DNA from: Maribacter polysaccharolyticus
Lineage (GTDB): Bacteria; Bacteroidota; Bacteroidia; Flavobacteriales; Flavobacteriaceae
Assembly (NCBI RefSeq): GCF_028882255.1
Contig: NZ_JARBUY010000004.1
Location: 1 to 64,000, forward strand
DNA length: 64,000 bases
Reading direction: 5' to 3'
Shown: positions 10,208 through 20,339 of the stretch, piece by piece
Numbering within the stretch: the first letter of the stretch is position 1
Layout of the letters: each line of letters opens with the position of its first letter
Notes under the pieces: generated by a model
Told to the model about the DNA's origin: nothing
Seen by the model: only the letters and a program-made list of their open reading frames with translations
The model's database searches: none
Made by a program: the position numbers and the translations under genes

Positions 10208-11122
10208 TTAAGGTGAATTTGACCTGGAAGCCGCTGGTTTACAAAGCGCTTCAAGGGTATCCTCAATGTCCCCGGGGGTACTCATTATCTTCATGAAGGT
10301 CCCCATCGTCAAATTGGGCCAATGAAGTGCAATCCTGTATTTGCCGTGCAACATAGTGGCCTGTTTACCTTGTAAAATTATCTCATAAGGAAGGGCCGCC
10401 ACATGCTCAACGCCAATTTTAGGTAAAAAATAGGCCTCACCGTCTTCTTTGCCAGTAAGTCCTACACCAAAGACCGCAACTTTATTATTGGGATATACCA
10501 ATTTGTATACTTGTACGGTTTGTCCTTTTTTTGCCTTTAAATTGGCCTCAATGATTTTCAGTCCTTCTTCAAATGAAGCGAATTCATTGAGTTCTACCGG
10601 ATCGGTAAAGTAGGGCATCATTATTTTATAATGGTATTTTTTAAGCTTATCGGCGGGTACGGTACCTCCAAAAGGAACAAAATCATTGCCAATCGCGGAA
10701 AAAGTACTTTTTAGATCGGCACTGAACTTTTCGAAAACACCTTGATTGGAAGTATAATCATCCCTTAAATAGGCCCTAAGGATATAATCGGGATTTGTAT
10801 AGGACACGGTAACCTTTCCGCCTTTCTCAACCAGACCCACTTTGAATGCTGCTGCGAGTGCTCCCCTATCGGCTGTCTTTACAACCGTGTTTTCCAAATC
10901 CTTTCGGGTGAATACGATTACCTTCAATGAACTTCGGTTTGCAGGGTAATACGACCCTAAAATCCGGAAAGAATTTTCCTTGAGTACTTCGATGATCTTT
11001 TCTGAAGATTGTTCAATGGATCCATTGGTCCCAACAATCCTTATGTACGGTGCCAAATCTTGCGCCACAGTGTTAAAACCAAAACCCAAAACAGCGACAA
11101 TACCTATTATAATATTTTTCAT
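10208..11122 (-). CDS. Secreted protein of unknown function
   Basis: A 304-residue exported protein with a signal peptide ending near NTVAQD (residues 1-21). The first half contains SSEKIIEVLKENSFRILG and YTNPDYILRAYL, which loosely recall DUF302 proteins, but the resemblance is weak. No catalytic or metal-binding motif stands out. It is a single gene on the minus strand between the YqaE-type gene and lysS. Confidence 0.6.
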   Translation of the reverse strand: MKNIIIGIVAVLGFGFNTVAQDLAPYIRIVGTNGSIEQSSEKIIEVLKENSFRILGSYYPANRSSLKVIVFTRKDLENTVVKTADRGALAAAFKVGLVEKGGKVTVSYTNPDYILRAYLRDDYTSNQGVFEKFSADLKSTFSAIGNDFVPFGGTVPADKLKKYHYKIMMPYFTDPVELNEFASFEEGLKIIEANLKAKKGQTVQVYKLVYPNNKVAVFGVGLTGKEDGEAYFLPKIGVEHVAALPYEIILQGKQATMLHGKYRIALHWPNLTMGTFMKIMSTPGDIEDTLEALCKPAASRSNSP

Positions 11123-11345
11123 TGAGTAAAATTTAAAGTTTCCTTAAGCTTGATAATACAGACACTTTTTTCCTGACTAAAGGAAAATTTTCGGTGATTT
11201 GGGTATTATTGAAACCGATTAACTTAACCTTACAAAAGAAGTACTGAGTTCTTCGGTATCCTATGATTTTTATCATAATCATCAATAGTCATCATTAAAT
11301 AAGCTTAAAAATCAAAAAGTAGCTTTTCTCTTTTTTGAAATAATG

Positions 11346-11353
11346 TAATTTTG
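11346..11353 (+). promoter_or_regulatory. -7 box of lysS
   Basis: TAATTTTG, a perfect TAnnTTTG element, 18 bases before the lysS start codon. The upstream DNA is A/T-rich, but no TTTG sits at the ideal distance. Confidence 0.45.
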
Positions 11354-11371
11354 CAGCCTTAATACCATTAT

Positions 11372-13063
11372 ATGCAACTTTCAGAACAAGAAGTAATCCG
11401 GAGACAAAAATTGACCAAATTGAGGGAATTGGGAATAAACCCATACCCCGCACCCTTATACCCCATTAATGCCAAATCAAAGGACATTAAAACAAATTAT
11501 GAGGAAGGGAAAAAAGTAATCATTTCAGGAAGGTTAATGTCCCGTCGTATTCAAGGTAAGGCATCTTTTGCCGAGTTGCAGGATAGTGAGGGTAGAATAC
11601 AGCTCTATTTCAATAGGGATGAAATCTGCCCTGGGGAAGATAAAACCCTATATAATGAAGTGTATAAGAAACTTTTGGATATTGGGGATATTATCGGTGT
11701 CGAAGGGGAATTGTTCACCACCAAGGTAGGTGAAAAAACAGTGATGGTCAAAACCTTCACGATGCTCAGTAAGGCATTACGACCTTTACCCCTACCCAAA
11801 AAAGATGCGGAAGGACATGTTTTCGATGAATTCAACGACCCCGAATTAAGATATCGACAACGCTATGTTGATTTGATCGTAAATCCGTCGGTAAAGGAAA
11901 CCTTTGTAAAGCGTACCAAAATTACCAATAGCATACGTGAATTCTATAATGAAAGAGGTTATTTGGAAGTGGAAACCCCTATTCTACAGCCCATTCCCGG
12001 TGGGGCCGCAGCCAGACCGTTCCTTACCCACCACAACGCATTGAACATTCCGTTGTACCTGAGAATTGCCAATGAACTGTATTTGAAAAGATTGATCGTC
12101 GGTGGTTTTGATGGTGTCTATGAGTTCTCCAAAGATTTCAGGAACGAAGGTATGGACCGTACCCATAACCCTGAATTTACGGTAATGGAACTCTATGTTG
12201 CTTACAAGGATTACAATTGGATGATGGACACCACGGAGAAACTGTTGGAAAAAGTGGCCATAGATGCCAATGGAACCTCGAAGGTGACCGTTGGCAAGCA
12301 TGAAATCGAATTCAAAGCGCCTTATGCAAGAGTGCCTATTTTGGAAGCCATCAAAATACATACCGGTATTGATGTAGCCGATATGGATGAAGAAGAGCTA
12401 CGTGACACTGCGAAAGGATTGGGTATCGAGGTCGACGATACCATGGGGGTCGGCAAATTAATCGATGAAATTTTCGGGGAGAAATGTGAGCATCACTACA
12501 TTCAACCTACCTTCATCATCGATTACCCAAAAGAAATGAGTCCGTTAACGAAGGAACACCGAAACAATCCTGCGCTGACCGAACGTTTTGAATTGATGGT
12601 CAACGGTAAGGAATTGGCCAATGCCTATTCGGAATTGAATGACCCCATTGACCAACGGGAGCGTTTTGAAGAACAGCTGAAACTTTCCGAAAAAGGGGAT
12701 GACGAGGCCATGTTCATCGATCAGGATTTCTTACGTGCCTTGGAATATGGGATGCCCCCAACTTCGGGTATAGGGATCGGTATTGATCGTTTGGTCATGT
12801 TATTGACCAACAACTCCTCGATCCAAGAGGTTTTGTTCTTTCCTCAAATGCGCCCTGAGAAAAAACAGATCGAATTATCGGAGGAAGAGAAATCGATATT
12901 GGACCTGTTAAAACCTGAAGGTCAAATGGAATTGGCAAGCCTTAAGAGCACCGCCGGTTTAAGTGGCAAGAAATGGGACAAGGCCATGAAAGCCCTTTCC
13001 AAACATGATTTGATCAAGGTCGTTGTTGAAGGGGACTCAAAAACCGTTCAACTCAAATCCTAG
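11372..13063 (+). CDS. lysS: Lysyl-tRNA synthetase, class II
   Basis: A 563-residue cytoplasmic enzyme that charges tRNA-Lys. An N-terminal OB-fold (about 40-145) for anticodon binding is followed by the class II catalytic core: motif 2 around [19 protein letters not shown] (about 250-270) and motif 3 around [13 protein letters not shown] (about 468-480). It is about 60 residues longer than the Escherichia coli enzyme. The extra C-terminus (about 505-563) looks like a small winged-helix-type extension, as seen in other Flavobacteriia enzymes. Confidence 0.97.
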   Translation: MQLSEQEVIRRQKLTKLRELGINPYPAPLYPINAKSKDIKTNYEEGKKVIISGRLMSRRIQGKASFAELQDSEGRIQLYFNRDEICPGEDKTLYNEVYKKLLDIGDIIGVEGELFTTKVGEKTVMVKTFTMLSKALRPLPLPKKDAEGHVFDEFNDPELRYRQRYVDLIVNPSVKETFVKRTKITNSIREFYNERGYLEVETPILQPIPGGAAARPFLTHHNALNIPLYLRIANELYLKRLIVGGFDGVYEFSKDFRNEGMDRTHNPEFTVMELYVAYKDYNWMMDTTEKLLEKVAIDANGTSKVTVGKHEIEFKAPYARVPILEAIKIHTGIDVADMDEEELRDTAKGLGIEVDDTMGVGKLIDEIFGEKCEHHYIQPTFIIDYPKEMSPLTKEHRNNPALTERFELMVNGKELANAYSELNDPIDQRERFEEQLKLSEKGDDEAMFIDQDFLRALEYGMPPTSGIGIGIDRLVMLLTNNSSIQEVLFFPQMRPEKKQIELSEEEKSILDLLKPEGQMELASLKSTAGLSGKKWDKAMKALSKHDLIKVVVEGDSKTVQLKS

Positions 13064-13240
13064 GTTCGGGCTGCCCGCAGCAGGCAATGAAGGAAGTCCC
13101 TTAGCACCGTGATATTCAGCAATACGCGCCTCTGGACGATATAACCATATACACCCGGAAGTATCCATGAAATGTAGGATATCGCCAGGGTATTGCTCAA
13201 TAGTCAAAAAAAAACTAGTTTAGGGGTCATATAATATCCT

Positions 13241-14671
13241 ATGACGCTAGGCAGAAAAATTGGACTCTTTCTTGGACCCCTATTATTTATTATCCTTTTA
13301 AAATTTCCCGTATCCCTTATTTCCGTTAAGGGCGATATGGTCATTGCCGTTGCCCTTTGGATGGTCGTATGGTGGATTACCGAAACCGTCTCCATTTCGG
13401 TAACTGCTTTATTACCGTTAATTCTATTCCCCGTTTTGGATATTATGCCCATGGAGGATGTAGGGGCCAATTATGGTAGTCCCATCGTATTTCTCTTTTT
13501 CGGGGGATTTGTTATGGCCTTGGCCTTGGAAAAAGTAAATCTTCATCGAAGAATTGCCCTGAACATCATTCGATTGACAGGAACTACCCCAAATAAGGTC
13601 GTATTGGGTTTCATGATTGCTACCGCCACGTTGAGTATGTGGATCAGCAATACCGCAAGTACGGTAGTCATGCTACCCATAGCCATGTCGGTAATCGGCT
13701 TATTGATCGATGATCGGGACGGATATACCAAGAATGACAAGAACTTCGCTTTGAGCGTCATGCTCGGTATCGCATTTTCAGCCAATGCAGGAGGAATCGC
13801 AACGGTCATTGGCACCCCACCCAATTCCGTAATGATCGGACTATTGGAAAACGAATACCATATTGAGATTTCATTTTTGAAATGGATGATCATTGGTGTG
13901 CCCTTTTCTGCCGTAATGCTGGCCATCAGCTATTTCGTTTTGGTAAAATGGATGTTCCCCAATAAGGAATTGAAGTTTACCGCCTCAAAGGAAGTGATAC
14001 AGAACGAACTGGCAAAACTTGGGCCAATGGGCGGAAAAGAGAAAATGGTTTTGGTCATTTTCGGTATTACCGTATCTCTATGGATTTTCAGAACGTTGAT
14101 CAATTCGATCGTCCCCGGCCTGGGACTTTCGGACACCACAATAAGTATGGTGGCCGCCGTCCTTTTATTTACGGTTCCCTACAATATAAAAAAGGGGGAT
14201 TTCATAATCGTATGGGGAGACACCCATAAATTGGCTTGGGGAATATTGGTGTTATTCGGGGGTGGTTTGGCCCTCGCCAAAGGGATGTCGGTGAGTGGCA
14301 TCGTCGATATGGTGGCCCAATTAATAGCCGCTAGCGAAATAAGCATATTATTTACGGCTATCCTATTGATATTCTTGATGTTGTTCATGACCGAGATAAT
14401 GAGTAACGTGGCATTGGTGGCCGTTTTGGCCCCGGTGGTTGCCGGTATTGCCATAGGTCTTGAGGTTCCCGTGCTCTATTTGCTCATTCCTGTTACCATA
14501 GCGAGCAGCTGTGCCTTTATGCTCCCGATGGCCACCCCACCCAATGCGATCGTTTTTGCCAGTGGGTACATTAAGGTACATGAAATGGCCCGAATCGGTT
14601 TCATATTGAATTTGGTCGCGGTCGCCTTATTGGTATTCATGTTCCAATTTGTGATTCCCTTGATTTTTTAA
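13241..14671 (+). CDS. DASS-family (SLC13) sodium/carboxylate symporter
   Basis: A 476-residue inner-membrane transporter with about a dozen hydrophobic segments. It carries the two family SNT-type motifs: ISNTASTVVMLPIA near residue 134 and MSNVALVAVLAPVV near 387. It also has the paired re-entrant hairpin sequences VIGTPPNSVMIG and LPMATPPNAIVFASG, which bind sodium and substrate in this family. Substrates are usually C4-dicarboxylates, citrate or sulfate; the exact one cannot be read here. It is a single gene ending in a strong hairpin terminator. Confidence 0.88.
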   Translation: MTLGRKIGLFLGPLLFIILLKFPVSLISVKGDMVIAVALWMVVWWITETVSISVTALLPLILFPVLDIMPMEDVGANYGSPIVFLFFGGFVMALALEKVNLHRRIALNIIRLTGTTPNKVVLGFMIATATLSMWISNTASTVVMLPIAMSVIGLLIDDRDGYTKNDKNFALSVMLGIAFSANAGGIATVIGTPPNSVMIGLLENEYHIEISFLKWMIIGVPFSAVMLAISYFVLVKWMFPNKELKFTASKEVIQNELAKLGPMGGKEKMVLVIFGITVSLWIFRTLINSIVPGLGLSDTTISMVAAVLLFTVPYNIKKGDFIIVWGDTHKLAWGILVLFGGGLALAKGMSVSGIVDMVAQLIAASEISILFTAILLIFLMLFMTEIMSNVALVAVLAPVVAGIAIGLEVPVLYLLIPVTIASSCAFMLPMATPPNAIVFASGYIKVHEMARIGFILNLVAVALLVFMFQFVIPLIF

Positions 14672-14676
14672 ATATA

Positions 14677-14708
14677 AAAACCCCCGTACATACGGGGGTT
14701 TTGTTTTA
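14677..14708. terminator. Bidirectional terminator between convergent genes
   Basis: Inverted repeat AAAACCCCCGTA / TACGGGGGTTTT with a tiny loop, A tract on the left and T tract on the right. It serves the symporter gene on the plus strand and the repeat-protein gene on the minus strand. Confidence 0.85.
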
Positions 14709-14725
14709 CATTCTAATTTTTGAAT

Positions 14726-15136
14726 TTATTTTTTGGAGAACGCATTAAAATTTTCCGGCAAGTATTGTTCGGTGTCGAAACCAACTTCGACCGGCGTGTC
14801 TTCAACCACATTATAATAGTTGATACTTTGTACATCGGTAGGATAAGCATATGCATCGAACCCTATAGGTAGATATGGTTTGGTGTTGAAATCGTTGTCG
14901 TACTCGTCTTCCATAAAGGAAAGCCCAGCCACATCAAAATAAAATTCATAGGCATTGAAGCCTTCCGGAAGGTAATCCGATGTATCAAAACCAAGTTCAA
15001 CTTCCGTATCCTCCTCGATATAAACTATGGAATTGATATCGAAGTTATCATCATTCCTATGGAGGTCTATTGCAAACATCCCGTTTACAAATAACAGACC
15101 AGTGATAAGACCTAGAAAGATTGCTTTTATATTCAT
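14726..15136 (-). CDS. Small secreted protein with YLPxGFNA repeats
   Basis: A 136-residue exported protein with a signal peptide of about 22 residues. The acidic mature part carries three related units built on GFDT..YLPEGFNAY, PYLPIGFDAYAY and GFDTEQYLPENFNAF, interleaved with VYIEEDTEVEL / NVVEDTPVEV strands. No cysteines or catalytic motifs are visible. Function unknown; the repeat pattern suggests a small surface or periplasmic binding or structural role. It is monocistronic and ends at the shared terminator with the symporter gene. Confidence 0.7.
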   Translation of the reverse strand: MNIKAIFLGLITGLLFVNGMFAIDLHRNDDNFDINSIVYIEEDTEVELGFDTSDYLPEGFNAYEFYFDVAGLSFMEDEYDNDFNTKPYLPIGFDAYAYPTDVQSINYYNVVEDTPVEVGFDTEQYLPENFNAFSKK

Positions 15137-15726
15137 AACATTTCATTTAAATATCATACAAATATATAACAGATTTGAGCAGCTATTATTGTTTGTGAAT
15201 TTGCACTTACTCAATATCTACCCTAATTTAAAAAATTTTTATCAATAAAACACCATATATTTTGTCATATTATCAATTATATTTCGTGAAATGTATCTGG
15301 AATACATGCTTTTCAATGGATTGTTGCGAAGGGAATAAATCGAATTCGAGGTGTTATTTTTTTGTTAAACCCCATATTGCTAACCATTTAACGACCAAAA
15401 CCGTTGTTTTTAAGATAAAAAAATAAAGCCATTGCAATGCAACAGCTTTATTTACCGACTAATTCAAATCCCGATATCCATCGGGGTGGAAAGAATGAAA
15501 TTCTCTAACCATAAGACTACATCATCCCAAAAATGTTACACCCCCGAGACGATTTTCCACGATTTTTCCTTTCTTCATTTCATTATTCCCCGCCCATAAA
15601 ATGGGAAAATCCGTTGAAAAGCAGCATTCATCGATAAGCAAAAAACCCTAACCACAGAAATCGGATATTTCACCTTATAAAATGTTTCATTGGCAACAAT
15701 TCAAAATACGAAGCTGAATCTATACC

Positions 15727-15734
15727 TATATTTG
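15727..15734 (+). promoter_or_regulatory. -7 box of a small transcription unit
   Basis: TATATTTG, a perfect TAnnTTTG element. It lies 28 bases before a 25-codon open frame and about 170 bases before a strong terminator. A matching -33 element is not clear. Confidence 0.4.
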
Positions 15735-15762
15735 ATGGTATAATCAAAAAGCCCCACACATT

Positions 15763-15840
15763 ATGACCTATTTTATAGCTTTAGGAACTTACATGGTATT
15801 AATGTTACTTTTCAAAGTTTATTTCCATTATAACCATTAA
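15763..15840 (+). CDS. Possible 25-residue membrane peptide
   Basis: The frame encodes MTYFIALGTYMVLMLLFKVY followed by FHYNH, a single hydrophobic segment with a short basic tail. It lies between a perfect -7 box (15727) and a hairpin terminator (15906), so a transcript across it is plausible. The peptide is too short to recognise by family and could be incidental to a small RNA. Confidence 0.35.
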   Translation: MTYFIALGTYMVLMLLFKVYFHYNH

Positions 15841-15905
15841 TGTATCTTACATAAAAATCGAATCGGGTCGATACATCCGGTTAAGATTTCCAAAGATTTC
15901 ATAAT

Positions 15906-15938
15906 AAGGGCAAGGAGACATCTTCTTGCCCTTTTCTT
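15906..15938 (+). terminator. Strong hairpin terminator of a small transcript
   Basis: AAGGGCAAGGAGA pairs with TCTTCTTGCCCTT in a nearly perfect stem followed by TTCTTAT. No gene other than the 25-codon frame lies upstream, which implies a short transcript. Confidence 0.65.
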
Positions 15939-16037
15939 ATGTCAATATCTGTTAAACTAAATACAAATCAAATTCGGTTGTTAAACCATTGTAGCTAATA
16001 AAAGTCTTACTATCAAAATCCATTAAAAATAAAAAAC

Positions 16038-16478
16038 ATGAAAAAAGTAATCGTATTGGTTGCCTTGATAGTAGGTACAACCGCTATGGCGCAACAAAGA
16101 AAAGGTAACAGGGGAAATTCAATGAAGGATTTGACCGTTGAACAAATAGCGACCCTTCAAACTAAAAAAATGACTTTGGAACTCGATCTTACCGAAGCAC
16201 AACAAACGAAAATCCAGGCATTGAATTTGGAGAATGCCACCAAACGAAAAGCCAAAATGGAAGAACGCAAGGCGTTAAGGGATTCCGGGGAACGGCCTAA
16301 ATTATCAGCCGATGAAAAATATGCACTTCAATTGGAACGTATGGATGCAGCCATCGCCCAAAAGGCCTCAATGAAGAAAATCCTTAATGACGAGCAGTAC
16401 GCCAAATGGGAAATGAAGAGGCAAAAAAGAGGGAATCGCGACATGGGCGAGGGAAGAGAATCCAAAAGGAGGAAATAA
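16038..16478 (+). CDS. Spy/CpxP-like periplasmic protein (DUF4890 type)
   Basis: A 146-residue exported protein with a signal peptide ending near TTAMAQ (residue 19). The mature part is highly charged and helical, with LDLTEAQQTKIQALN followed later by LNDEQYAKWEMKRQ. These are the LTxxQ-type motifs of the Spy/CpxP chaperone and sensor family, in the short Bacteroidota DUF4890 form. Such proteins buffer misfolded periplasmic proteins or modulate envelope stress sensing. No adjacent two-component system is present. Confidence 0.75.
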   Translation: MKKVIVLVALIVGTTAMAQQRKGNRGNSMKDLTVEQIATLQTKKMTLELDLTEAQQTKIQALNLENATKRKAKMEERKALRDSGERPKLSADEKYALQLERMDAAIAQKASMKKILNDEQYAKWEMKRQKRGNRDMGEGRESKRRK

Positions 16479-16493
16479 CATCAAATAAAGAAT

Positions 16494-16520
16494 AAAAAAA
16501 GGCGCTAAATGCGCCTTTTT
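16494..16520. terminator. Bidirectional terminator between Spy-like gene and hemL
   Basis: AAAAAAAGGCGC / GCGCCTTTTTTT with a five-base loop, directly next to the hemL stop codon, so it can end transcription from both sides. Confidence 0.85.
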
Positions 16521-17810
16521 TTATTTTAAGTCATCCACAATTCTTTCCAAGCTTTTTATGGTAAAATCCAAATCGCCATAGGAAAGGGCATCATTCAAGA
16601 AATAACTTTCAAAAGCGCTGGGGGGCAAATAAACCCCTTGCCGTAACATTCCGTGGAAATATTTTTTGAAGGTCTCGTTATTCCCTTTGGCCGATGATGC
16701 GAAATCCACCACAGGTTCGTGGGTAAAATGCACCGAAACCATACTTCCGAATCGGTTTATTTGATGTGGAATCCCATTCTTGACCAAAACTTCCTCCAAA
16801 CCGTTATGCAAATAGGCGGTCTTATCGGCTAAACTCTTAAAAACACTTGGGTTTTTATCAAGCTCGGTCAACATGGCCAACCCTGCCGCCATTGCCAAGG
16901 GATTCCCACTTAAGGTACCTGCTTGGTAAACGGGTCCGTCCGGTGCCAAATGCCCCATGATCTCATCCTTTGCCGCAAAGGCACCGACAGGCAAACCTCC
17001 ACCGATAACCTTCCCGAAGGTCACAATATCGGCATCGATTCCCAAAGCCTCCTGGGCACCACCTTTTCCCAATCGGAAACCGGTCATTACCTCATCAAAA
17101 ATCAATAGGATATTTTCTTGCGTACATAGTGTCCTCAATCCGTTGATAAATTCTTTCTCAGGGATAATACATCCCATATTCCCGGCGATAGGTTCAATGA
17201 TCACGGCAGCTATGCTCCCCTTATTGGCTTTGACCAATTCCTTTACGCTTTCCAAGTCGTTATAATTGGCCAATAAGGTATCTTTGGCCGTTCCTTGGGT
17301 AACCCCCGGACTGTTGGGGCTTCCGAAAGTAACCGCCCCACTGCCGGCTTGGATCAAAAAAGAATCGGAATGCCCGTGATAACAGCCTGCAAATTTTATG
17401 ATTTTGTCCTTTCCCGTATATCCACGTGCCAATCGAACGGCACTCATACAGGCTTCGGTCCCACTATTGACGAACCTGATTTTATCGATATTGGGCACCA
17501 TGGATACCGCAAGTTCGGCCAAATCGGTTTCAATCTCGGTCGGCATACCGAACGAAGTCCCTTTCTTGGCCTTTTCAATAACAGCATCAATTACCGGACC
17601 ATGGGCATGACCTAGGATAAGCGGCCCCCAGGACGCAATATAATCGATCAATTTATTTCCATCCTCGTCATATAAATATGCCCCTTTTGCCTGTTTTACA
17701 AAAATGGGATCACCGCCAACGGCCTTAAACGCCCTTACCGGGGAATTGACCCCACCGGGGATATACTTCCTGGCCTCGGCAAACAAGGCACTACTTCTTT
17801 TATAAATCAT
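16521..17810 (-). CDS. hemL: Glutamate-1-semialdehyde 2,1-aminomutase
   Basis: A 429-residue PLP enzyme of the C5 haem pathway, converting glutamate-1-semialdehyde to 5-aminolevulinate. The fold-type I aminotransferase signature is clear: [16 protein letters not shown] at 115-130, the cofactor-binding aspartate in [10 protein letters not shown] (about 238-247), and the Schiff-base lysine K267 in [14 protein letters not shown]. The length is normal. It is the last gene of a minus-strand run after the ACC deaminase-like and glucosaminidase genes, 14 bases downstream of the latter. Confidence 0.96.
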   Translation of the reverse strand: MIYKRSSALFAEARKYIPGGVNSPVRAFKAVGGDPIFVKQAKGAYLYDEDGNKLIDYIASWGPLILGHAHGPVIDAVIEKAKKGTSFGMPTEIETDLAELAVSMVPNIDKIRFVNSGTEACMSAVRLARGYTGKDKIIKFAGCYHGHSDSFLIQAGSGAVTFGSPNSPGVTQGTAKDTLLANYNDLESVKELVKANKGSIAAVIIEPIAGNMGCIIPEKEFINGLRTLCTQENILLIFDEVMTGFRLGKGGAQEALGIDADIVTFGKVIGGGLPVGAFAAKDEIMGHLAPDGPVYQAGTLSGNPLAMAAGLAMLTELDKNPSVFKSLADKTAYLHNGLEEVLVKNGIPHQINRFGSMVSVHFTHEPVVDFASSAKGNNETFKKYFHGMLRQGVYLPPSAFESYFLNDALSYGDLDFTIKSLERIVDDLK

Positions 17811-17824
17811 TTCTATTTTTTGGT

Positions 17825-18655
17825 CTACTTGGTCTGGATAGTGATTTTCTGTCCTATCGCCAAATTATTGGAATTCATATTATTGATCCGTTTTATCTCG
17901 TCAACGGAGATAAAATATCTTCTTGAGATGGAATATAAAGTGTCGCCCTTTTTCACTACGTGAACCTTGTTCGCCATAACCTTAGGTTCCGCAGCGACTA
18001 TTGCATTGTCCAATCGTACTCCCTTGTCGAACCTGTAAAGCTTGTACTTCTCTATAAGATATATCAGTTTTTGTGGATATTTACGATCGGTGGCATAACC
18101 GGCTTCACGAAGGCCTTTCGCCCATCGTTCGTAGTCGGTACTGCCATAGTTGAACAAAAAGGCATAACGGGCCCTACTGGTCAAGAATTCACTATGGTCC
18201 CTATAAGAATACATGGGGTGATTGTATTTCCGAAAGCATTCCCCTTTTTCATCGTCGTCGTGATAATCATAATCGCCTTGCCAACCCTTATGGCATTTTA
18301 TACCAAAATGGTTATTGGTCTTTACCGCCAACTCCCCTTTTCCATATCCACTTTCGAGCAGGCCTTGTGCCAAGGTTATACTCGCCGGGATGCCATACGC
18401 CTTCATTTCGTATTGTGAAATTTCAGAAAAGGTATCTATATACTCTTCCGCAGAGCCTATCGAAAATCTTTTGAATTTCCCGTCATCCTCCGGGAGGGGA
18501 TAACGTCCGGTGGATGCATAGGTATGCCGGGTATTTTCATTCGTGGTTTTAGCCTCCCTTTGAACGGACCTATCGGTATGTGTGGTTCGCTTACTGGCCT
18601 TACAACCGATAAGGAAAATCCCTAAAACCGCTATTGAAATCAGTTTTTTCATCAT
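17825..18655 (-). CDS. Glucosaminidase-domain lipoprotein with LysM
   Basis: A 276-residue envelope protein with a lipoprotein signal (IFLIGCKAS, cysteine at residue 18). Residues about 70-220 form a glucosaminidase/FlgJ-type domain with [20 protein letters not shown], which holds the expected catalytic glutamate, followed by NNHFGIKCH. The C-terminal LysM module ([18 protein letters not shown], about 232-275) binds peptidoglycan. It should cleave wall glycan strands during growth or division. Its start overlaps the stop of the upstream gene by 4 bases, so translation is coupled. Confidence 0.88.
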   Translation of the reverse strand: MMKKLISIAVLGIFLIGCKASKRTTHTDRSVQREAKTTNENTRHTYASTGRYPLPEDDGKFKRFSIGSAEEYIDTFSEISQYEMKAYGIPASITLAQGLLESGYGKGELAVKTNNHFGIKCHKGWQGDYDYHDDDEKGECFRKYNHPMYSYRDHSEFLTSRARYAFLFNYGSTDYERWAKGLREAGYATDRKYPQKLIYLIEKYKLYRFDKGVRLDNAIVAAEPKVMANKVHVVKKGDTLYSISRRYFISVDEIKRINNMNSNNLAIGQKITIQTK

Positions 18656-19557
18656 AAATCGATCAATGGTAAGTTCTTTATTTTCAATTTGGCATTCATT
18701 CCTTTTATTCCCTGCAACCCTCCTGTGTGGATGGCCAATATTTTGGTGCCCGGTTTAAATTGACCCTTTTGGACCATATCCAACAAGCCAAACATCATTT
18801 TACCCGTATACACCGGATCTAAAGGAATTTTGGTTTCTCGTTTAAAATCATTCATGAATCTTATCAGCTCAGGAGTTACTTTCGCATACCCCCCAAAATG
18901 ATAATCGGTCTGCAAGTCCCAATTCCCTTTGACGGCAAATTTACGAATATCTTCCTTTAAAAAATCCCCTTTCAAGGCAGGGAAACCCAAGACGTGTTGA
19001 TCGATTCCCGAAGCATTGATGATCCCCGCAACGGTACCTCCTGTACCCACACTACTGCATATGATATCAAAATCGGCATCCTCCCCGGTCAAGATCTCTT
19101 CACAACCTTTAACCGCCAAGGTATTGGAACCCCCTTCCGGTAAGGGATAAAACCGACCGAATTCATCATTCAACCGGGCCAAAAATTCCCCATTCTTTAT
19201 TTTTCTATAATCCCCTCGAGGAACAAACTTCAACTGCATCCCCATTTCGGCCGCCAGTGCCAAAGTCGGGTTATCCTTCCATTTAAAAGCCAATTCCTCA
19301 CCACGGATCACCCCTACACTCTGTAATCCATATTCCTGTGCAGCACATGCAGCAGCTGCGATATGATTGGAATACGCACCGCCGAAGGTCAAAAGGGTAT
19401 CATGCTTCCCGAGCATGGCCTTTTGGATATTGTATTTTAATTTACGGTATTTATTCCCCGAAATGAGCGGATGTATTTTATCCTCCCTTTTTATAAAGAG
19501 GGCAACCCTTTTCTCCTCCAAAATCGGGAGGTTCACTTTTTGGTTCTCAATTCGCAT
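18652..19557 (-). CDS. ACC deaminase / D-cysteine desulfhydrase-family PLP enzyme
   Basis: A 301-residue fold-type II PLP enzyme. The Schiff-base lysine lies in SGNKYRKLKYN (about residues 33-43), TFGGAYSNHIAA follows, and the phosphate loop is SSVGTGGTVAG near 168-178. The family includes 1-aminocyclopropane-1-carboxylate deaminase and D-cysteine desulfhydrase; sequence alone does not separate them, and D-cysteine desulfhydrase is more likely in a non-rhizosphere bacterium. It heads the run with the glucosaminidase and hemL genes. Confidence 0.88.
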   Translation of the reverse strand: MRIENQKVNLPILEEKRVALFIKREDKIHPLISGNKYRKLKYNIQKAMLGKHDTLLTFGGAYSNHIAAAACAAQEYGLQSVGVIRGEELAFKWKDNPTLALAAEMGMQLKFVPRGDYRKIKNGEFLARLNDEFGRFYPLPEGGSNTLAVKGCEEILTGEDADFDIICSSVGTGGTVAGIINASGIDQHVLGFPALKGDFLKEDIRKFAVKGNWDLQTDYHFGGYAKVTPELIRFMNDFKRETKIPLDPVYTGKMMFGLLDMVQKGQFKPGTKILAIHTGGLQGIKGMNAKLKIKNLPLIDL

Positions 19558-19568
19558 TTAACGGATTT

Positions 19569-19898
19569 TCAGCACCAAAGATATTTAATAAAGCTGAAAA
19601 AGGAACGGTTTGCAAGGTAATCCAAGTTTTTTTCATTGCGATAGGCCTCCCGTTCAAAACTAAGGTTTTGATACCCTTTATAACAGTTTAAATAGTACAG
19701 GGACTTTACGAGCCATTCGGTTATATAAAGGATATAGAAAGGGAAAATCAACAATTCCTTTTGTTGAACCAGGTGTATTCGCTCATGGTTAATGAGATAG
19801 ACATCGTTTTTTAAGGCATCATTTTTTAAAAAAATGAAAGGCCAAAGGGAAAGACCTACATAATTTTTATAGAAAAAATGTCTGAATACTAAAATCAT
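19569..19898 (-). CDS. Small membrane protein with a zincin-type HExxH motif
   Basis: A 109-residue protein with two hydrophobic stretches (about 10-25 and 50-70). Between them lies NHERIHLVQQKE, giving an HExxH site at H38, E39 and H42, and a downstream FEREAYRNE helix (E82, E84, E88) could supply the third zinc ligand. This layout suggests a minimal membrane metallopeptidase related to M48/M56 enzymes, though it is far shorter than those. It lies 11 bases upstream of the ACC deaminase-like gene. The peptidase role is inferred from motif spacing only. Confidence 0.6.
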   Translation of the reverse strand: MILVFRHFFYKNYVGLSLWPFIFLKNDALKNDVYLINHERIHLVQQKELLIFPFYILYITEWLVKSLYYLNCYKGYQNLSFEREAYRNEKNLDYLANRSFFSFIKYLWC

Positions 19899-20033
19899 GA
19901 TCCGATTATATAACGACTTATTCCAAATATAATTGTTAAAATATAAACGTCCTCGATAAATCAGGGCGTGTTACCCCAAAAATCGACAAAAACACCCTTC
20001 CCTTCAAAAAAGCAATAAATTCAAAGGACTTAA

Positions 20034-20264
<231 letters not shown>

Positions 20265-20339
20265 TTTTTTAGTCTTTCGGCACGATTTTTGAGCTTATTT
20301 ATTTTAACATGAAGCATTAATTCCTAAATAAAATAAGTT

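Larger units (their letters stand above)
15137..16037. other. Long intergenic region with several hairpins
   Basis: About 900 bases. It holds an A/T-rich upstream region of the repeat-protein gene, a hairpin with AATAAAGC / GCTTTATT arms near 15421-15454, a small CCCGAT/ATCGGG hairpin near 15473-15489, and a short transcription unit (15727-15938) described separately. The final 100 bases should hold the upstream signals of the Spy-like gene. Confidence 0.5.

Noticed and set aside
13064-13240. Hydrophobic minus-strand frame between lysS and the symporter gene
   Set aside because: Only a TTG start, about 46 codons, and no conserved-looking features; likely incidental.
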